13,484 nt of DNA from CAZLLV01 sp964560325. GTDB taxonomy: Bacteria; Acidobacteriota; Thermoanaerobaculia; Multivoradales; DATKCC01. A program made the position numbers and the translations under genes. Where the stretch lies: positions 1 to 13,484 of the forward strand of contig CAZLLV010000326.1 in assembly GCA_964560325.1 (NCBI GenBank). Direction: 5' to 3'. A model generated the notes under the pieces. The model was not told the DNA's origin and searched no databases. It saw only the letters and a program-made list of their open reading frames with translations. Of this stretch, positions 1-7,023 are shown piece by piece. Within the stretch, counting starts at the first letter, position 1; each line of letters begins with the position of its first letter.

Positions 1-521
1 ACCCGCAGGATGCACGCCTCCAGGAGCGGCTCGAGCAGGCGAAGTTCCGCTGGCGGCTGACGCTGCTGCCCGCCCACGTCCAGGTGATCTCGAAGAAGCC
101 GGAGCTGACCCGCGCCGACTTCGCCGTCCTCGTCCACTGGCTCGTGCCCCGGGTCCGTACCTCCCGCGCTCCGGCCAGCCGGATCGCCAACGACATCCTG
201 GAGCACCCGCGGCGCGAGGAGATCGCCCGCGTCGTGAACCTCGGCCTGATGGAGATCGACGGGACGCTCCACACGTTCTCTCCCGGCCGCACGGTGCGGC
301 GGGACCGGGCGCTGGCGGCGCTCCTGCGGGCGGTCGATTCCCTCGGCCGCGGCGCGCCCTGCCTCGGCGCGCCGCTCGGCCGCGCGCCCGCCACGAGCCG
401 GATCTGCGAGGCCGCGACCGCGTGCGGGCTGATCGCCGATCCGTCGCTGTGCGCCGATACCGCACCGATCTCCGGCGCCGAGGCGCTCGAGCTCGTCCGC
501 CGCTCTCTCGAGCTCTTCTAG
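1..521 (+). CDS. C-terminal part of a protein with an SLH-like tail (5' end outside window)
   Basis: The reading frame is open from codon position 3 through the window edge to a TAG at 519-521, so at least 172 residues of a longer protein are seen. A GTG at 84 is only an internal codon, because the frame continues upstream without a stop. The visible part starts with a charged helix, then a stretch of the form LTRADFAVLVHWLVPRVR, a region with IANDI..HPRREEI.RVV.LGLM, and a FSPGRTVRRDRAL motif. This layout (R..FA..L, D...H....I..V..LGLM, F.P...V.R..A) resembles degenerate S-layer homology repeats attached to TPR-type proteins in Acidobacteriota. That family link is from memory of the pattern, not a search. 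The role is unknown; cell-envelope association is an inference. pgsA follows 15 bp downstream. Confidence 0.6.
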   Translation, partial: PQDARLQERLEQAKFRWRLTLLPAHVQVISKKPELTRADFAVLVHWLVPRVRTSRAPASRIANDILEHPRREEIARVVNLGLMEIDGTLHTFSPGRTVRRDRALAALLRAVDSLGRGAPCLGAPLGRAPATSRICEAATACGLIADPSLCADTAPISGAEALELVRRSLELF

Positions 522-536
522 TCGTCGGCCCGCCAG

Positions 537-1115
537 GTGACGATCCCGAACCTCCTCTCGCTCTTCCGCATGGGGCTCGTCCCCCTGTTCATCATCGCGC
601 TGGTGGAGGGACAGCCGTTCCGGGCGCTCCTGATCTTCCTGACGGCGGGCATCACTGACGCGCTCGACGGCTTCATCGCTCGCTTCTTCCACCAGCAGTC
701 GCACCTCGGCACCTATCTCGACCCGGCGGCCGACAAGCTGCTCCTGGTGAGCGCCTTCGTGATGCTGGCGATCGCGCCGGCCGGCGGCGGCGTGACCATC
801 CCACCCTGGGTATCGATCCTGGTGATCGCGCGCGACGTGCTGATCGTGGTCGTGGCGCTGATCCTCTACCTCGCGCTCGACCTGCGGAGCTTCAAGCCCG
901 CGATGATCGGCAAGGTGACGACGGTCGTGCAGGTGGTGACGGTGGTCCTGGTGATGCTCGGCAGGACCCACGGGGCGTTCGAGACGCCGGCCGTGGCGGC
1001 GGTCTACCTGACCGCCTTCTTCACGCTCGCCTCCGGCCTCTACTACATCTACCGGGCGGCCCGAATGCCCGAGGCGGCGAAGTCCGCGCCGCCGGCGCCG
1101 CCGGTTCGCGACTGA
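537..1115 (+). CDS. pgsA: CDP-alcohol phosphatidyltransferase, PgsA type
   Basis: This 192-residue integral membrane enzyme carries the complete CDP-alcohol phosphatidyltransferase signature D-x2-DG-x2-AR-x8-G-x3-D-x3-D, with D41, D44, G45, A48, R49, G58, D62 and D66. The aspartates bind the metal and CDP-diacylglycerol. The opening residues MTIPNLLSLFRM match the usual start of PgsA-like proteins and support the GTG at 537. Length and about six hydrophobic segments fit CDP-diacylglycerol-glycerol-3-phosphate 3-phosphatidyltransferase, which makes the phosphatidylglycerophosphate precursor of phosphatidylglycerol in the inner membrane. A cardiolipin- or inositol-type member of the same superfamily cannot be excluded. 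The C-terminus ends in an Ala/Pro-rich cytosolic tail. It lies 15 bp after the SLH-like gene and 94 bp before the sulfur cluster, so it may or may not be co-transcribed with either. Confidence 0.85.
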   Translation: MTIPNLLSLFRMGLVPLFIIALVEGQPFRALLIFLTAGITDALDGFIARFFHQQSHLGTYLDPAADKLLLVSAFVMLAIAPAGGGVTIPPWVSILVIARDVLIVVVALILYLALDLRSFKPAMIGKVTTVVQVVTVVLVMLGRTHGAFETPAVAAVYLTAFFTLASGLYYIYRAARMPEAAKSAPPAPPVRD

Positions 1116-1209
1116 CCGCTGCCGGCGAGCCGCCACCGCGCCCCGCGCCCTCCGCGATCTCGGTCTCCCGGGAACCTTTCGGGCGACCCGTGTCTCTCCG
1201 AGGGTGATG

Positions 1210-2007
1210 ATGCTCGCCTGGCTCGGAGCCCTCGCCATCGGACTCTCCCTCGGCCTTCTCGGGTCGGGAGGCTCGATCCTCACCGTGCCGGTGCTGGTCT
1301 ACCTGGTCGGCCAGGAGGAGAAGGTCGCGATCGGCGGCTCGCTCTTCGTGGTCGGCGCCATCGCGGCGGTCGGTGGGGCGCAGTTCGCCCTCCGGCGGCT
1401 GGTCGACTGGCGCACCGTGCTCTGGTTCGGGCTCCCCGGGATGGCCGGCACCTACGGCGGCGCGGCGCTCGCGAAGTACGTCTCCGGCACCCTCCAGCTC
1501 ACGGCCTTCGCGGTCGTGATGCTCGTGGCGGCGGTCTCGATGCTGCGGAGACCCTCGGCGAAACGGGCCGAGCGCGGCGGGGAACCGGCGGCCGCCACGG
1601 CGAAGGCGGAGGAGGGCCGGCGGAGGAGATCGAGTCAAGCGCTCGAGGGCATCGCCGTGGGCGTGCTCACCGGCTTCGTGGGCGTCGGGGGCGGTTTCCT
1701 GATCGTGCCCGCGCTCACCGTCCTCGGCGGGCTGCCGATGCCGCTCGCGATCGGCACCAGCCTCGTGATCATCGCGCTCAAGTCGTTCACCGGCTTCGCC
1801 AAGTACCTGGAGGTGCTGACCTCCCTCGGCCTCGAGCTCGACTGGCCGGTGCTCGCGACGCTCACCGGCGTCGGGATGGCGGGCAGCTTCGCCGGCCGGC
1901 TGCTCGGACGCCGGATGTCGGAGGAGCGGCTGCGCCGGGTCTTCGGGCTCTTTCTGGTCGTCGTCGGCGGCTGGATCCTCTGGCAGAGCGTTCCCGAGCT
2001 GCTCTGA
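1210..2007 (+). CDS. TauE/SafE-family sulfite/anion exporter
   Basis: A 265-residue membrane protein of the TauE/SafE (former DUF81) family. It shows the family's internal duplication: GLLGSGGSILTVPVLVYL near residues 14-31 and GFVGVGGGFLIVPAL near 154-168, each followed by a conserved I/A-GTSL or I-GGSL turn. A basic, Ala-rich cytosolic loop separates the halves. Members export sulfite, sulfoacetate or related C1-C3 sulfur anions. Three start codons lie close together (GTG 1204, ATG 1207, ATG 1210); ATG 1210 has the best spacing to a GAGGG at 1200-1204. It leads a run of five sulfur-related genes, and the persulfide dioxygenase three genes downstream would produce sulfite. Sulfite export is therefore the most economical role, inferred from context. 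Confidence 0.85.
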   Translation: MLAWLGALAIGLSLGLLGSGGSILTVPVLVYLVGQEEKVAIGGSLFVVGAIAAVGGAQFALRRLVDWRTVLWFGLPGMAGTYGGAALAKYVSGTLQLTAFAVVMLVAAVSMLRRPSAKRAERGGEPAAATAKAEEGRRRRSSQALEGIAVGVLTGFVGVGGGFLIVPALTVLGGLPMPLAIGTSLVIIALKSFTGFAKYLEVLTSLGLELDWPVLATLTGVGMAGSFAGRLLGRRMSEERLRRVFGLFLVVVGGWILWQSVPELL

Positions 2008-2014
2008 ACGACGG

Positions 2015-2021
2015 AAAGGAG
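2015..2021 (+). promoter_or_regulatory. Ribosome binding site of the first YeeE gene
   Basis: AAAGGAG, nine bases before the GTG at 2031. It fixes that GTG as the start of the YeeE/YedE gene in the 23-bp gap after the TauE gene. Confidence 0.7.
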
Positions 2022-2030
2022 TGAGACGAC

Positions 2031-2624
2031 GTGGAACTGATCGAGATTCTCTCGCGGCCGTGGCCCTGGTGGGTCGCCGGACCGCTCATCGGGCTGATCG
2101 TCCCGGCACTGCTGCTCTTCGGCGGCAAGAGCTTCGGGATCTCGTCGAGCCTGCGCCACCTGTGCGCGGCCACGATCCCGGGCCGGATCGGGTACTTCCG
2201 CTACGACTGGAAGCGGGAGGGCCTCTGGAACCTGCTCTTCGTCGCCGGGCTGGTGATCGGCGGCGTGCTCGCCGGCACGGTGCTCGCGGCGCCTTCGCCC
2301 GAGATCGCGATCTCGGAGGCGACGCGGGCCGACCTCGCCGCGCTCGGGCTATCTGGTCGTGACGGGCTGGTGCCGGACGAGCTGATCTCCTGGCCGGCCC
2401 TCGCGACCCCGGCGGGGTTCCTGGTGATGGTGGCCGGCGGCTTCCTCCTCGGCTTCGGGGCCCGCTGGGCCGGCGGCTGCACCTCCGGCCACGCGATCAC
2501 CGGTCTCGCCGATCTCCAGCTCCCGTCGCTGGTGGCGGTGCTCGGCTTCTTCGCCGGGGGCCTGCTCGTCACCTGGGTGATCCTGCCGTTGCTCCTCATC
2601 GGCTCGATCGGAGGTGCGTCGTGA
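2031..2624 (+). CDS. YeeE/YedE-family sulfur transporter, half-length
   Basis: A 197-residue membrane protein of the YeeE/YedE (DUF395, thiosulfate uptake TsuA-like) family. The diagnostic motif GFGARWAGGCTSGHAITG covers residues 141-158, with C150 at the position of a conserved family cysteine. A second cysteine, C45, follows FGISSSLRHL. In characterised full-length members, conserved cysteines relay thiosulfate through the membrane. This protein is about half the length of TsuA, and the next gene encodes the partner half. The GTG start is set by an AAAGGAG nine bases upstream. Its stop overlaps the start of the next gene by four bases (GTGA), indicating coupled translation. Two-gene YeeE arrangements next to MBL-rhodanese proteins are common in bacteria. 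The substrate (thiosulfate, sulfane sulfur or other) is inferred from family and neighbours. Confidence 0.88.
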   Translation: MELIEILSRPWPWWVAGPLIGLIVPALLLFGGKSFGISSSLRHLCAATIPGRIGYFRYDWKREGLWNLLFVAGLVIGGVLAGTVLAAPSPEIAISEATRADLAALGLSGRDGLVPDELISWPALATPAGFLVMVAGGFLLGFGARWAGGCTSGHAITGLADLQLPSLVAVLGFFAGGLLVTWVILPLLLIGSIGGAS

Positions 2625-3109
2625 GCGCCCGGAGCTGGGCTGCGCACGCCGGCTACCTCGCCTTCGGCGCTCTCTTCGGGCTGGTGCTCGCCAAGGCGGA
2701 GGTCATCTCCTGGTTCCGGATCCAGGAGATGTTCCGGTTCCAGAGCTTCCACATGTACGGCGTGCTCGGCAGCGCGGTGCTGGTGGCCGCGGTGTCGCTC
2801 GCCCTGCTCCGCCGGACGGGCCGCCTGGCGCCGCGCACCGTCTGCGACCCGGAGTCGGCGGGCGGATTGCAACCGTGTGGATGGACCGGCGAGCCGGTGG
2901 AGATGAAGCCGAAGGAGAAGACGCCGGGCCTGGTCCGCTACTGGGCCGGCGGCACCCTCTTCGGCCTCGGCTGGGCGCTTCTCGGCGCCTGCCCCGGGCC
3001 GCTCTATGTCTTGATCGGGCACGGCGCGACGGTCTACGCCGTCGGGCTCGCCGCGGCTCTCCTCGGAACCTGGACCTACGGACGGCTGCAAAGCCGCCTC
3101 CCGCACTGA
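2621..3109 (+). CDS. YeeE/YedE-family sulfur transporter, partner half (DUF6691-like)
   Basis: A 162-residue membrane protein, the second half-size YeeE/YedE unit. It carries the signature GLGWALLGACPGPLYVLIG at residues 115-133, with C124 in GACPGP at the family's sulfur-handling position. An MYGVLGSAVL membrane segment lies near 45-54, and a loop at 71-107 contains two further cysteines (C75, C86). The GTG start overlaps the preceding stop as GTGA, so the two halves are probably made in equal amounts and form one transporter. The persulfide dioxygenase-rhodanese gene begins 14 bp later, which suggests that the imported sulfur species is handed to that enzyme. The exact substrate cannot be read from the sequence. 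Confidence 0.85.
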   Translation: MSARSWAAHAGYLAFGALFGLVLAKAEVISWFRIQEMFRFQSFHMYGVLGSAVLVAAVSLALLRRTGRLAPRTVCDPESAGGLQPCGWTGEPVEMKPKEKTPGLVRYWAGGTLFGLGWALLGACPGPLYVLIGHGATVYAVGLAAALLGTWTYGRLQSRLPH

Positions 3110-3123
3110 AAGGCGGAACCCCC

Positions 3124-4590
3124 ATGCTGTTCGAACGCTTCGAAGACTCCGATCTCTCCCAGTACTCGTACGCCGTCGGTTGCGAGGCGATCGGGGAGAT
3201 GGCGATCGTCGACCCTCGGCGCGACGTCGACGCCTACCTCGACTTCGCGGCCGCCCGGGGGATGAAGATCACCCACGTGCTCGAGACCCACATCCACGCC
3301 GACTACGCCTCCGGTGCGCGCGAGCTCGCCGAGCGCACCGGCGCCGAGCTGCGCGCCTCGGCCTACGACGAGGGGGAGACCTTCGAGGTCTCCTTCCCCC
3401 ACGTCGACCTGCGCCACGGCGACTCGGTCGAGATCGGCGCCGTCCGGATCGAGGCGATCCACACGCCCGGCCACACGCCGGAGCACCTGTCGTACCTGGT
3501 CTACGACGGCGCCCGCTCGAAGACGGTGCCGATGCTCTTCCTGACCGGGGACTTCCTGTTCGTCGGCTCGCTTGGACGGCCCGACCTGCTCGGCGAGGAG
3601 GCGAAGCGGGAGCTCGCGGAGTCGCTCTTCGACTCGGTGCGCGAGCGCCTCGCCGACCTGCCGGACGGGCTCGAGATCCACCCGGCCCACGGCGCCGGCT
3701 CGATGTGCGGCTCCGGGATGGGCGGCCGGCCGACCTCGACCCTCGGCTTCGAGCGCGTCGCCAACCCCTACCTCGATCCGTCCCTCGAGCGCCAGGCGTT
3801 CGTCGAGCGCGTCCTCGGCAGCGTCCCCCCCTTCCCGCCGTACTACCGGCGGATGAAGCGGGTCAACTCCGAAGGCGCGAAGCTCCTCGGCGGCCTGCCG
3901 GGCGTCGAGGAGCTCCCGGTCGAGCGCTTCGCCGAGCGGCTGGCCGGGGGCGCGGTGGTCGTCGACCTGCGCGACCAGCTCGCGTTCGGCGGCGGCCACG
4001 TGCCGGGGAGCTTCGGCATCGGCGCCGGAGACAAGCTCTCGACCTGGGCCTCCTGGGTGGTGCCGTACGACCGGCCGATCCTGCTGGTGACGGACGACCC
4101 GGCGCACGCGATGTCGAGCGGCCGGACGCCGGAGGAGATCGTCCAGCAGGTGCGCAGCTCGGTGCGCTCGCTGGTCCGCGTCGGGCTCGACGACGTGATC
4201 GGCTTTCTCGACGGCGGGATCTCGGCCTGGACCGGGTCGGGGCGCGAGATCGCCGAGCTTCCGCAGGCTTCCCCCCGTGAGATCGAGCGCCGGATCGACG
4301 ACGGCGAGGAGATCCACGTGCTCGACGTGCGGAGCGACGAGGAGTGGGCGAGCGGGCACATCGAGGGCGCGGACCACGTGATGGCCGGCAGACTCGCCGA
4401 GTCGACCGAGGGCGTGCCGGCCGACGGCCGGCCGGTGGCGGTGATCTGCGGCAGCGGCTACCGCTCGACGGTGGCGGCGAGCGTGCTCGCGCGCGCCGGC
4501 TGGGAGCGGCTGATCAACGTCACCGGCGGCATGACCGCCTGGAAGAAGGCCGGCCTGCCGACCGTGGGGGAGGAGTCCCGGGCCGCCTGA
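3124..4590 (+). CDS. Persulfide dioxygenase-rhodanese fusion (CstB-like architecture)
   Basis: A 488-residue three-domain cytosolic protein. Residues 1 to about 250 form a metallo-beta-lactamase fold of the ETHE1/persulfide dioxygenase group. It has THIHADYASG with H56, HTPGHTPEH with H117, and LTGDFLFVGSLGRPDL with D143, the 2-His/1-Asp set that binds the single iron in this family. Residues about 261-365 are a degenerate rhodanese domain (VVVDLRDQLAFGGGHVPGS) with no active-site cysteine: the loop reads VTDDPAH. Residues about 380-488 are an intact rhodanese domain with active loop CGSGYRS (C442). This order matches staphylococcal CstB, which oxidises low-molecular-weight persulfides to sulfite and uses the rhodanese to form thiosulfate. 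The in-frame extension upstream of ATG 3124 lacks family similarity and overlaps the YeeE gene, so this start is preferred; an AAAGG lies about ten bases before it. Confidence 0.9.
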   Translation: MLFERFEDSDLSQYSYAVGCEAIGEMAIVDPRRDVDAYLDFAAARGMKITHVLETHIHADYASGARELAERTGAELRASAYDEGETFEVSFPHVDLRHGDSVEIGAVRIEAIHTPGHTPEHLSYLVYDGARSKTVPMLFLTGDFLFVGSLGRPDLLGEEAKRELAESLFDSVRERLADLPDGLEIHPAHGAGSMCGSGMGGRPTSTLGFERVANPYLDPSLERQAFVERVLGSVPPFPPYYRRMKRVNSEGAKLLGGLPGVEELPVERFAERLAGGAVVVDLRDQLAFGGGHVPGSFGIGAGDKLSTWASWVVPYDRPILLVTDDPAHAMSSGRTPEEIVQQVRSSVRSLVRVGLDDVIGFLDGGISAWTGSGREIAELPQASPREIERRIDDGEEIHVLDVRSDEEWASGHIEGADHVMAGRLAESTEGVPADGRPVAVICGSGYRSTVAASVLARAGWERLINVTGGMTAWKKAGLPTVGEESRAA

Positions 4591-4610
4591 CCGGTGATAG
4601 CTTGCCGGGC

Positions 4611-5414
4611 GTGACGGAGCCGACGCCCCAAGAGACTCCGGAGGCCCGCGAGGCCGTGGAGCGCCTGGTCGCCGAGCACGGCGGCAGGCTCTACGGCCTC
4701 GGCCTGCGCATCTGCGGCACGCCGCAGGCGGCCGAGGACATGGTGCAGGAGACCTTCCTGAACGCCTACCGCGGCTGGAAAGGTTTCGAAGGGCGCTCCG
4801 AGGTCACCACCTGGCTCTACACGATCGCGCGCCGTGCCTGCACCCGTATGCACCGCCCGCGCGCCGGGGAGCCGGCCCACCTGAAGCCGCTCGACGAGCT
4901 GGAGGAGGTGCTGCCGGGCCGGGACGCGCCGGTCGCCGACCTTTCGCGCGTCGATCCCTACGCGGAGAGCGTTCGCCGGGAGGCGCGCGAGCGGGTCGAC
5001 CGGGCGCTCGCCGAGCTGCCGCCAGATTTCCGGATGGCGCTGGTCCTGGTCGACCTGGCCGAGCTCTCGATCGCCGAGGTGGCGCGGGTGCTCGACGTGC
5101 CGGAGAACACGGTCAAGACCCGGGTCCACCGAGCCCGCCTGCGGCTGCGCGAGGCGGTGGAGGAGGGGTTGCCCCGGCGCCACGTGCCGGCCGAGGGGGA
5201 GAGGAACGGCTGCCTCGCGATGCTCCAGGCGAAGCAGGAGGCGCTCGACCGGGGGGTGGAGCTGGCGATTCCGGGAGAGACGCTCTGCGAGCGCTGCCGC
5301 GCGGTCTTCGCCACCCTCGACCTCTCGAAAGAGGCCTGCCGGTCGATCCGCCAAGGGGAGCTGCCGGAGACGGTGCGGGAGCACCTGCGCGCGGTGCTGG
5401 ACGCGGAAGCCTAG
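4611..5414 (+). CDS. Sigma-70 family (ECF-like) sigma factor with cysteine-rich C-terminal extension
   Basis: A 267-residue sigma factor. Region 2 spans about residues 16-80 (AAEDMVQETFLNAYRGW, then TTWLYTIARR), and region 4 spans about 122-178 with helix-turn-helix SIAEVARVLDVPENTVKTRV. There is no region 3, as in ECF factors. Beyond region 4 sits an extra tail of about 85 residues containing C201, C226-x2-C229 and C243. This resembles a zinc-finger or CorE-like cysteine-rich sensory extension rather than an ordinary ECF end. GTG 4611 is chosen because it directly precedes the conserved part; the frame upstream overlaps the dioxygenase gene in another frame. The 20-bp gap to that gene suggests the same transcript. 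A role in controlling the sulfur cluster in response to metal or reactive sulfur is inference. The stop codon overlaps that of the convergent symporter gene. Confidence 0.85.
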   Translation: MTEPTPQETPEAREAVERLVAEHGGRLYGLGLRICGTPQAAEDMVQETFLNAYRGWKGFEGRSEVTTWLYTIARRACTRMHRPRAGEPAHLKPLDELEEVLPGRDAPVADLSRVDPYAESVRREARERVDRALAELPPDFRMALVLVDLAELSIAEVARVLDVPENTVKTRVHRARLRLREAVEEGLPRRHVPAEGERNGCLAMLQAKQEALDRGVELAIPGETLCERCRAVFATLDLSKEACRSIRQGELPETVREHLRAVLDAEA

Positions 5415-6925
5415 CCCGGGGCGCCGTCTCCGCGCATCTGGTCGAACATGGCGTCGACCTCGGCCGGCGGCCGGGTGAGCTTGCTGACCACCACCGTCGC
5501 GAGCAGCCCGGCGGCGAAGCCGGGGATCAGCTCGTAGAGGGCTTGCGACAGGACCGGTACGAGCTCCCAGACGATCACCGTGCCGGCACCGGCGAGCAGC
5601 CCCGCGATCACGCCGGCCCGGGTCGTCCCCTTCCAGTAGAGGGCGAGGATCGAGGTCGGCCCGAGGCTCGCGCCGAGGCCCCCCCAGGAGAAGAGGACGA
5701 GCCAGAAGACCACCTGCTCGGCGTAGAACCCCATCAGCACCGCCAGCACCACCAGCACGGCGACGACCAGCCGGCTCAGCAGGACGAGCCGCCGCTGCGG
5801 CACCTCCCGGCCCCGCTGGAGCACCTTCTCGTAGAGGTCGCGCACCACCGCCGAGGCGGCGACCAGGAGCTGCGAATCGGTGGTCGACATGATGGCGGCG
5901 AAGATCGCCGCGATCACCAGCCCGAAGAGCCACGCCGGCAGCACCTGCCCGGCGAGCAGGGGGTAGAGGTTCTCGGTGTCGCCGCCGGGCAGGAGCGCCG
6001 GGTCGGCGAACCAGAGCCGGCCGGCGAGGCCGGCGAAGAGCGCGCCCCACGCCATCACCACGTTCCAGACCGTCCCGACGACCGCCGCGGTCCGGAGCTG
6101 CGCGGGGTCGGCGATCGACATGTAGCGGGCGAGGATGTGCGGGTTGCCGGGCGAGCCGAGGCCGATACCGAGAAAGCCGAGCAGGGCACCGAAGCCGAGG
6201 GCGGTCGGATCGAGGAGCGCCGCCGTGCCCGGGTCGGCGGCGAGGGTGGCGACCAGGGCCGAGAGGCCGCCGCGCGCCGCGATCGCCACCCAGGGCACGA
6301 CCACCAGGGCGAGGATCATGAAGACCGCCTGCACCACGTCGGTGAGGGAGACGGCGAGGAAGCCGCCGAGGACGGTGTAGACGAGCACGATGCCGGCGGT
6401 CAGCAGGATGCCGGTCGCCGGCTCCAACCCGAAGCCGGAGGCGAACGCCTTGCCGCCGGCCACGAACTGCCCCGCGACGTAGCCGACGATGAAGGTGAGG
6501 AGGACCGCCACCAGCGTCAGGCGCAACGCGCCGCTCCGGTCGCCCAATCGCGCGGCGAAGAAGTCGGGGACGGTGATGCAGTCGTGGACCTCCGAGAAGC
6601 GGCGCAGGCGGCCGGCGTAGTAGAGGAAGAGGAAGAGCTCGACCACGATGTAACCGACCACCGCCCAGACCGCCGAGACGCCCCGCTCGTAGGCGATGCC
6701 GACGACGCCGATCACCAGCCACGCCGAGCGGCCGGAGACGACCGCCGAGAGCGCGACCACGATGCGGTGCATCTTGCGCCCGCCGAGGAAGTACTCGGAG
6801 ACGCCGGCGGAGGAGAAGCGGGTCGCCCAGGCGCCGACCGCCACCACCAGCGCCAGGTAGGCGAGGAAGGAGGCGACCGCCGGCCCCCGCTCGACCGCGA
6901 GCAGGGTCGCTTCGGCGCCGTCCAT
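5411..6925 (-). CDS. putP: Sodium/solute symporter, PutP (proline) type
   Basis: A 504-residue SSS-family transporter, the same length class as E. coli PutP (502), with about 13 hydrophobic segments. Family signatures include ITVPDFFAARLGD (117-129), YTVLGGFLAVSLTDVVQAVFM (183-203) and AAIMSTTDSQLLVAASAVVRDLY (343-365). In the last of these, S347 and T348 match the Na+-binding Ser/Thr of PutP. Proline uptake is the best guess and fits the pruA gene 2.8 kb away. The segment aligned with PutP's Na+-site helix reads SGRSAWL at 64-70, apparently lacking the PutP aspartate and carrying an arginine, so ion coupling may differ. ATG 6925 overlaps the stop of a 32-residue ORF (ATGA). An in-frame extension to 7000 is rejected because it is basic, non-hydrophobic and covers that ORF. 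Confidence 0.85.
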   Translation of the reverse strand: MDGAEATLLAVERGPAVASFLAYLALVVAVGAWATRFSSAGVSEYFLGGRKMHRIVVALSAVVSGRSAWLVIGVVGIAYERGVSAVWAVVGYIVVELFLFLYYAGRLRRFSEVHDCITVPDFFAARLGDRSGALRLTLVAVLLTFIVGYVAGQFVAGGKAFASGFGLEPATGILLTAGIVLVYTVLGGFLAVSLTDVVQAVFMILALVVVPWVAIAARGGLSALVATLAADPGTAALLDPTALGFGALLGFLGIGLGSPGNPHILARYMSIADPAQLRTAAVVGTVWNVVMAWGALFAGLAGRLWFADPALLPGGDTENLYPLLAGQVLPAWLFGLVIAAIFAAIMSTTDSQLLVAASAVVRDLYEKVLQRGREVPQRRLVLLSRLVVAVLVVLAVLMGFYAEQVVFWLVLFSWGGLGASLGPTSILALYWKGTTRAGVIAGLLAGAGTVIVWELVPVLSQALYELIPGFAAGLLATVVVSKLTRPPAEVDAMFDQMRGDGAPG

Positions 6926-7023
6926 CAGCGCGGCCTCCTCTCCCGGCCGGCGGCCGCCAGGACGAGGGCGAGCGCGACGATCGCCGCCGGCAACGCCCAC
7001 ATGACGAAGGAGAAGCCGGTCAT
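6925..7023 (-). CDS. 32-residue single-span membrane peptide, possible symporter accessory subunit
   Basis: A very short ORF, 32 residues, starting at ATG 7023 and ending in TGA at 6927-6925. It begins MTGFSFVMWALPAAIVALAL, continues with a hydrophobic LVLAAAG and ends in a basic tail, RERRPR: one membrane span with the positive end probably in the cytosol. Its start overlaps the stop of the PfpI-like gene and its stop overlaps the start of the symporter, both as ATGA, so its reading frame is enclosed between two coupled genes. Small one-span partners are known for other secondary transporters, such as MetS with the NSS carrier MetP and the small accessory proteins of some SSS symporters. A similar role here is inferred from size, topology and position. 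It is not a shadow of a longer gene on either side. Confidence 0.65.
   Translation of the reverse strand: MTGFSFVMWALPAAIVALALVLAAAGRERRPR

Noticed and set aside
2614..3123. N-terminal extension of the dioxygenase gene back to 2614
   Set aside because: The extension is an out-of-frame reading of the second YeeE gene; family similarity and the ribosome binding site begin at ATG 3124.
4458..6722. 754-residue open frame on the - strand across the sigma and symporter genes
   Set aside because: Translation is Arg/Gly/Pro-rich low complexity with no motif; it is a frame shadow caused by high GC, overlapping two well-supported genes.
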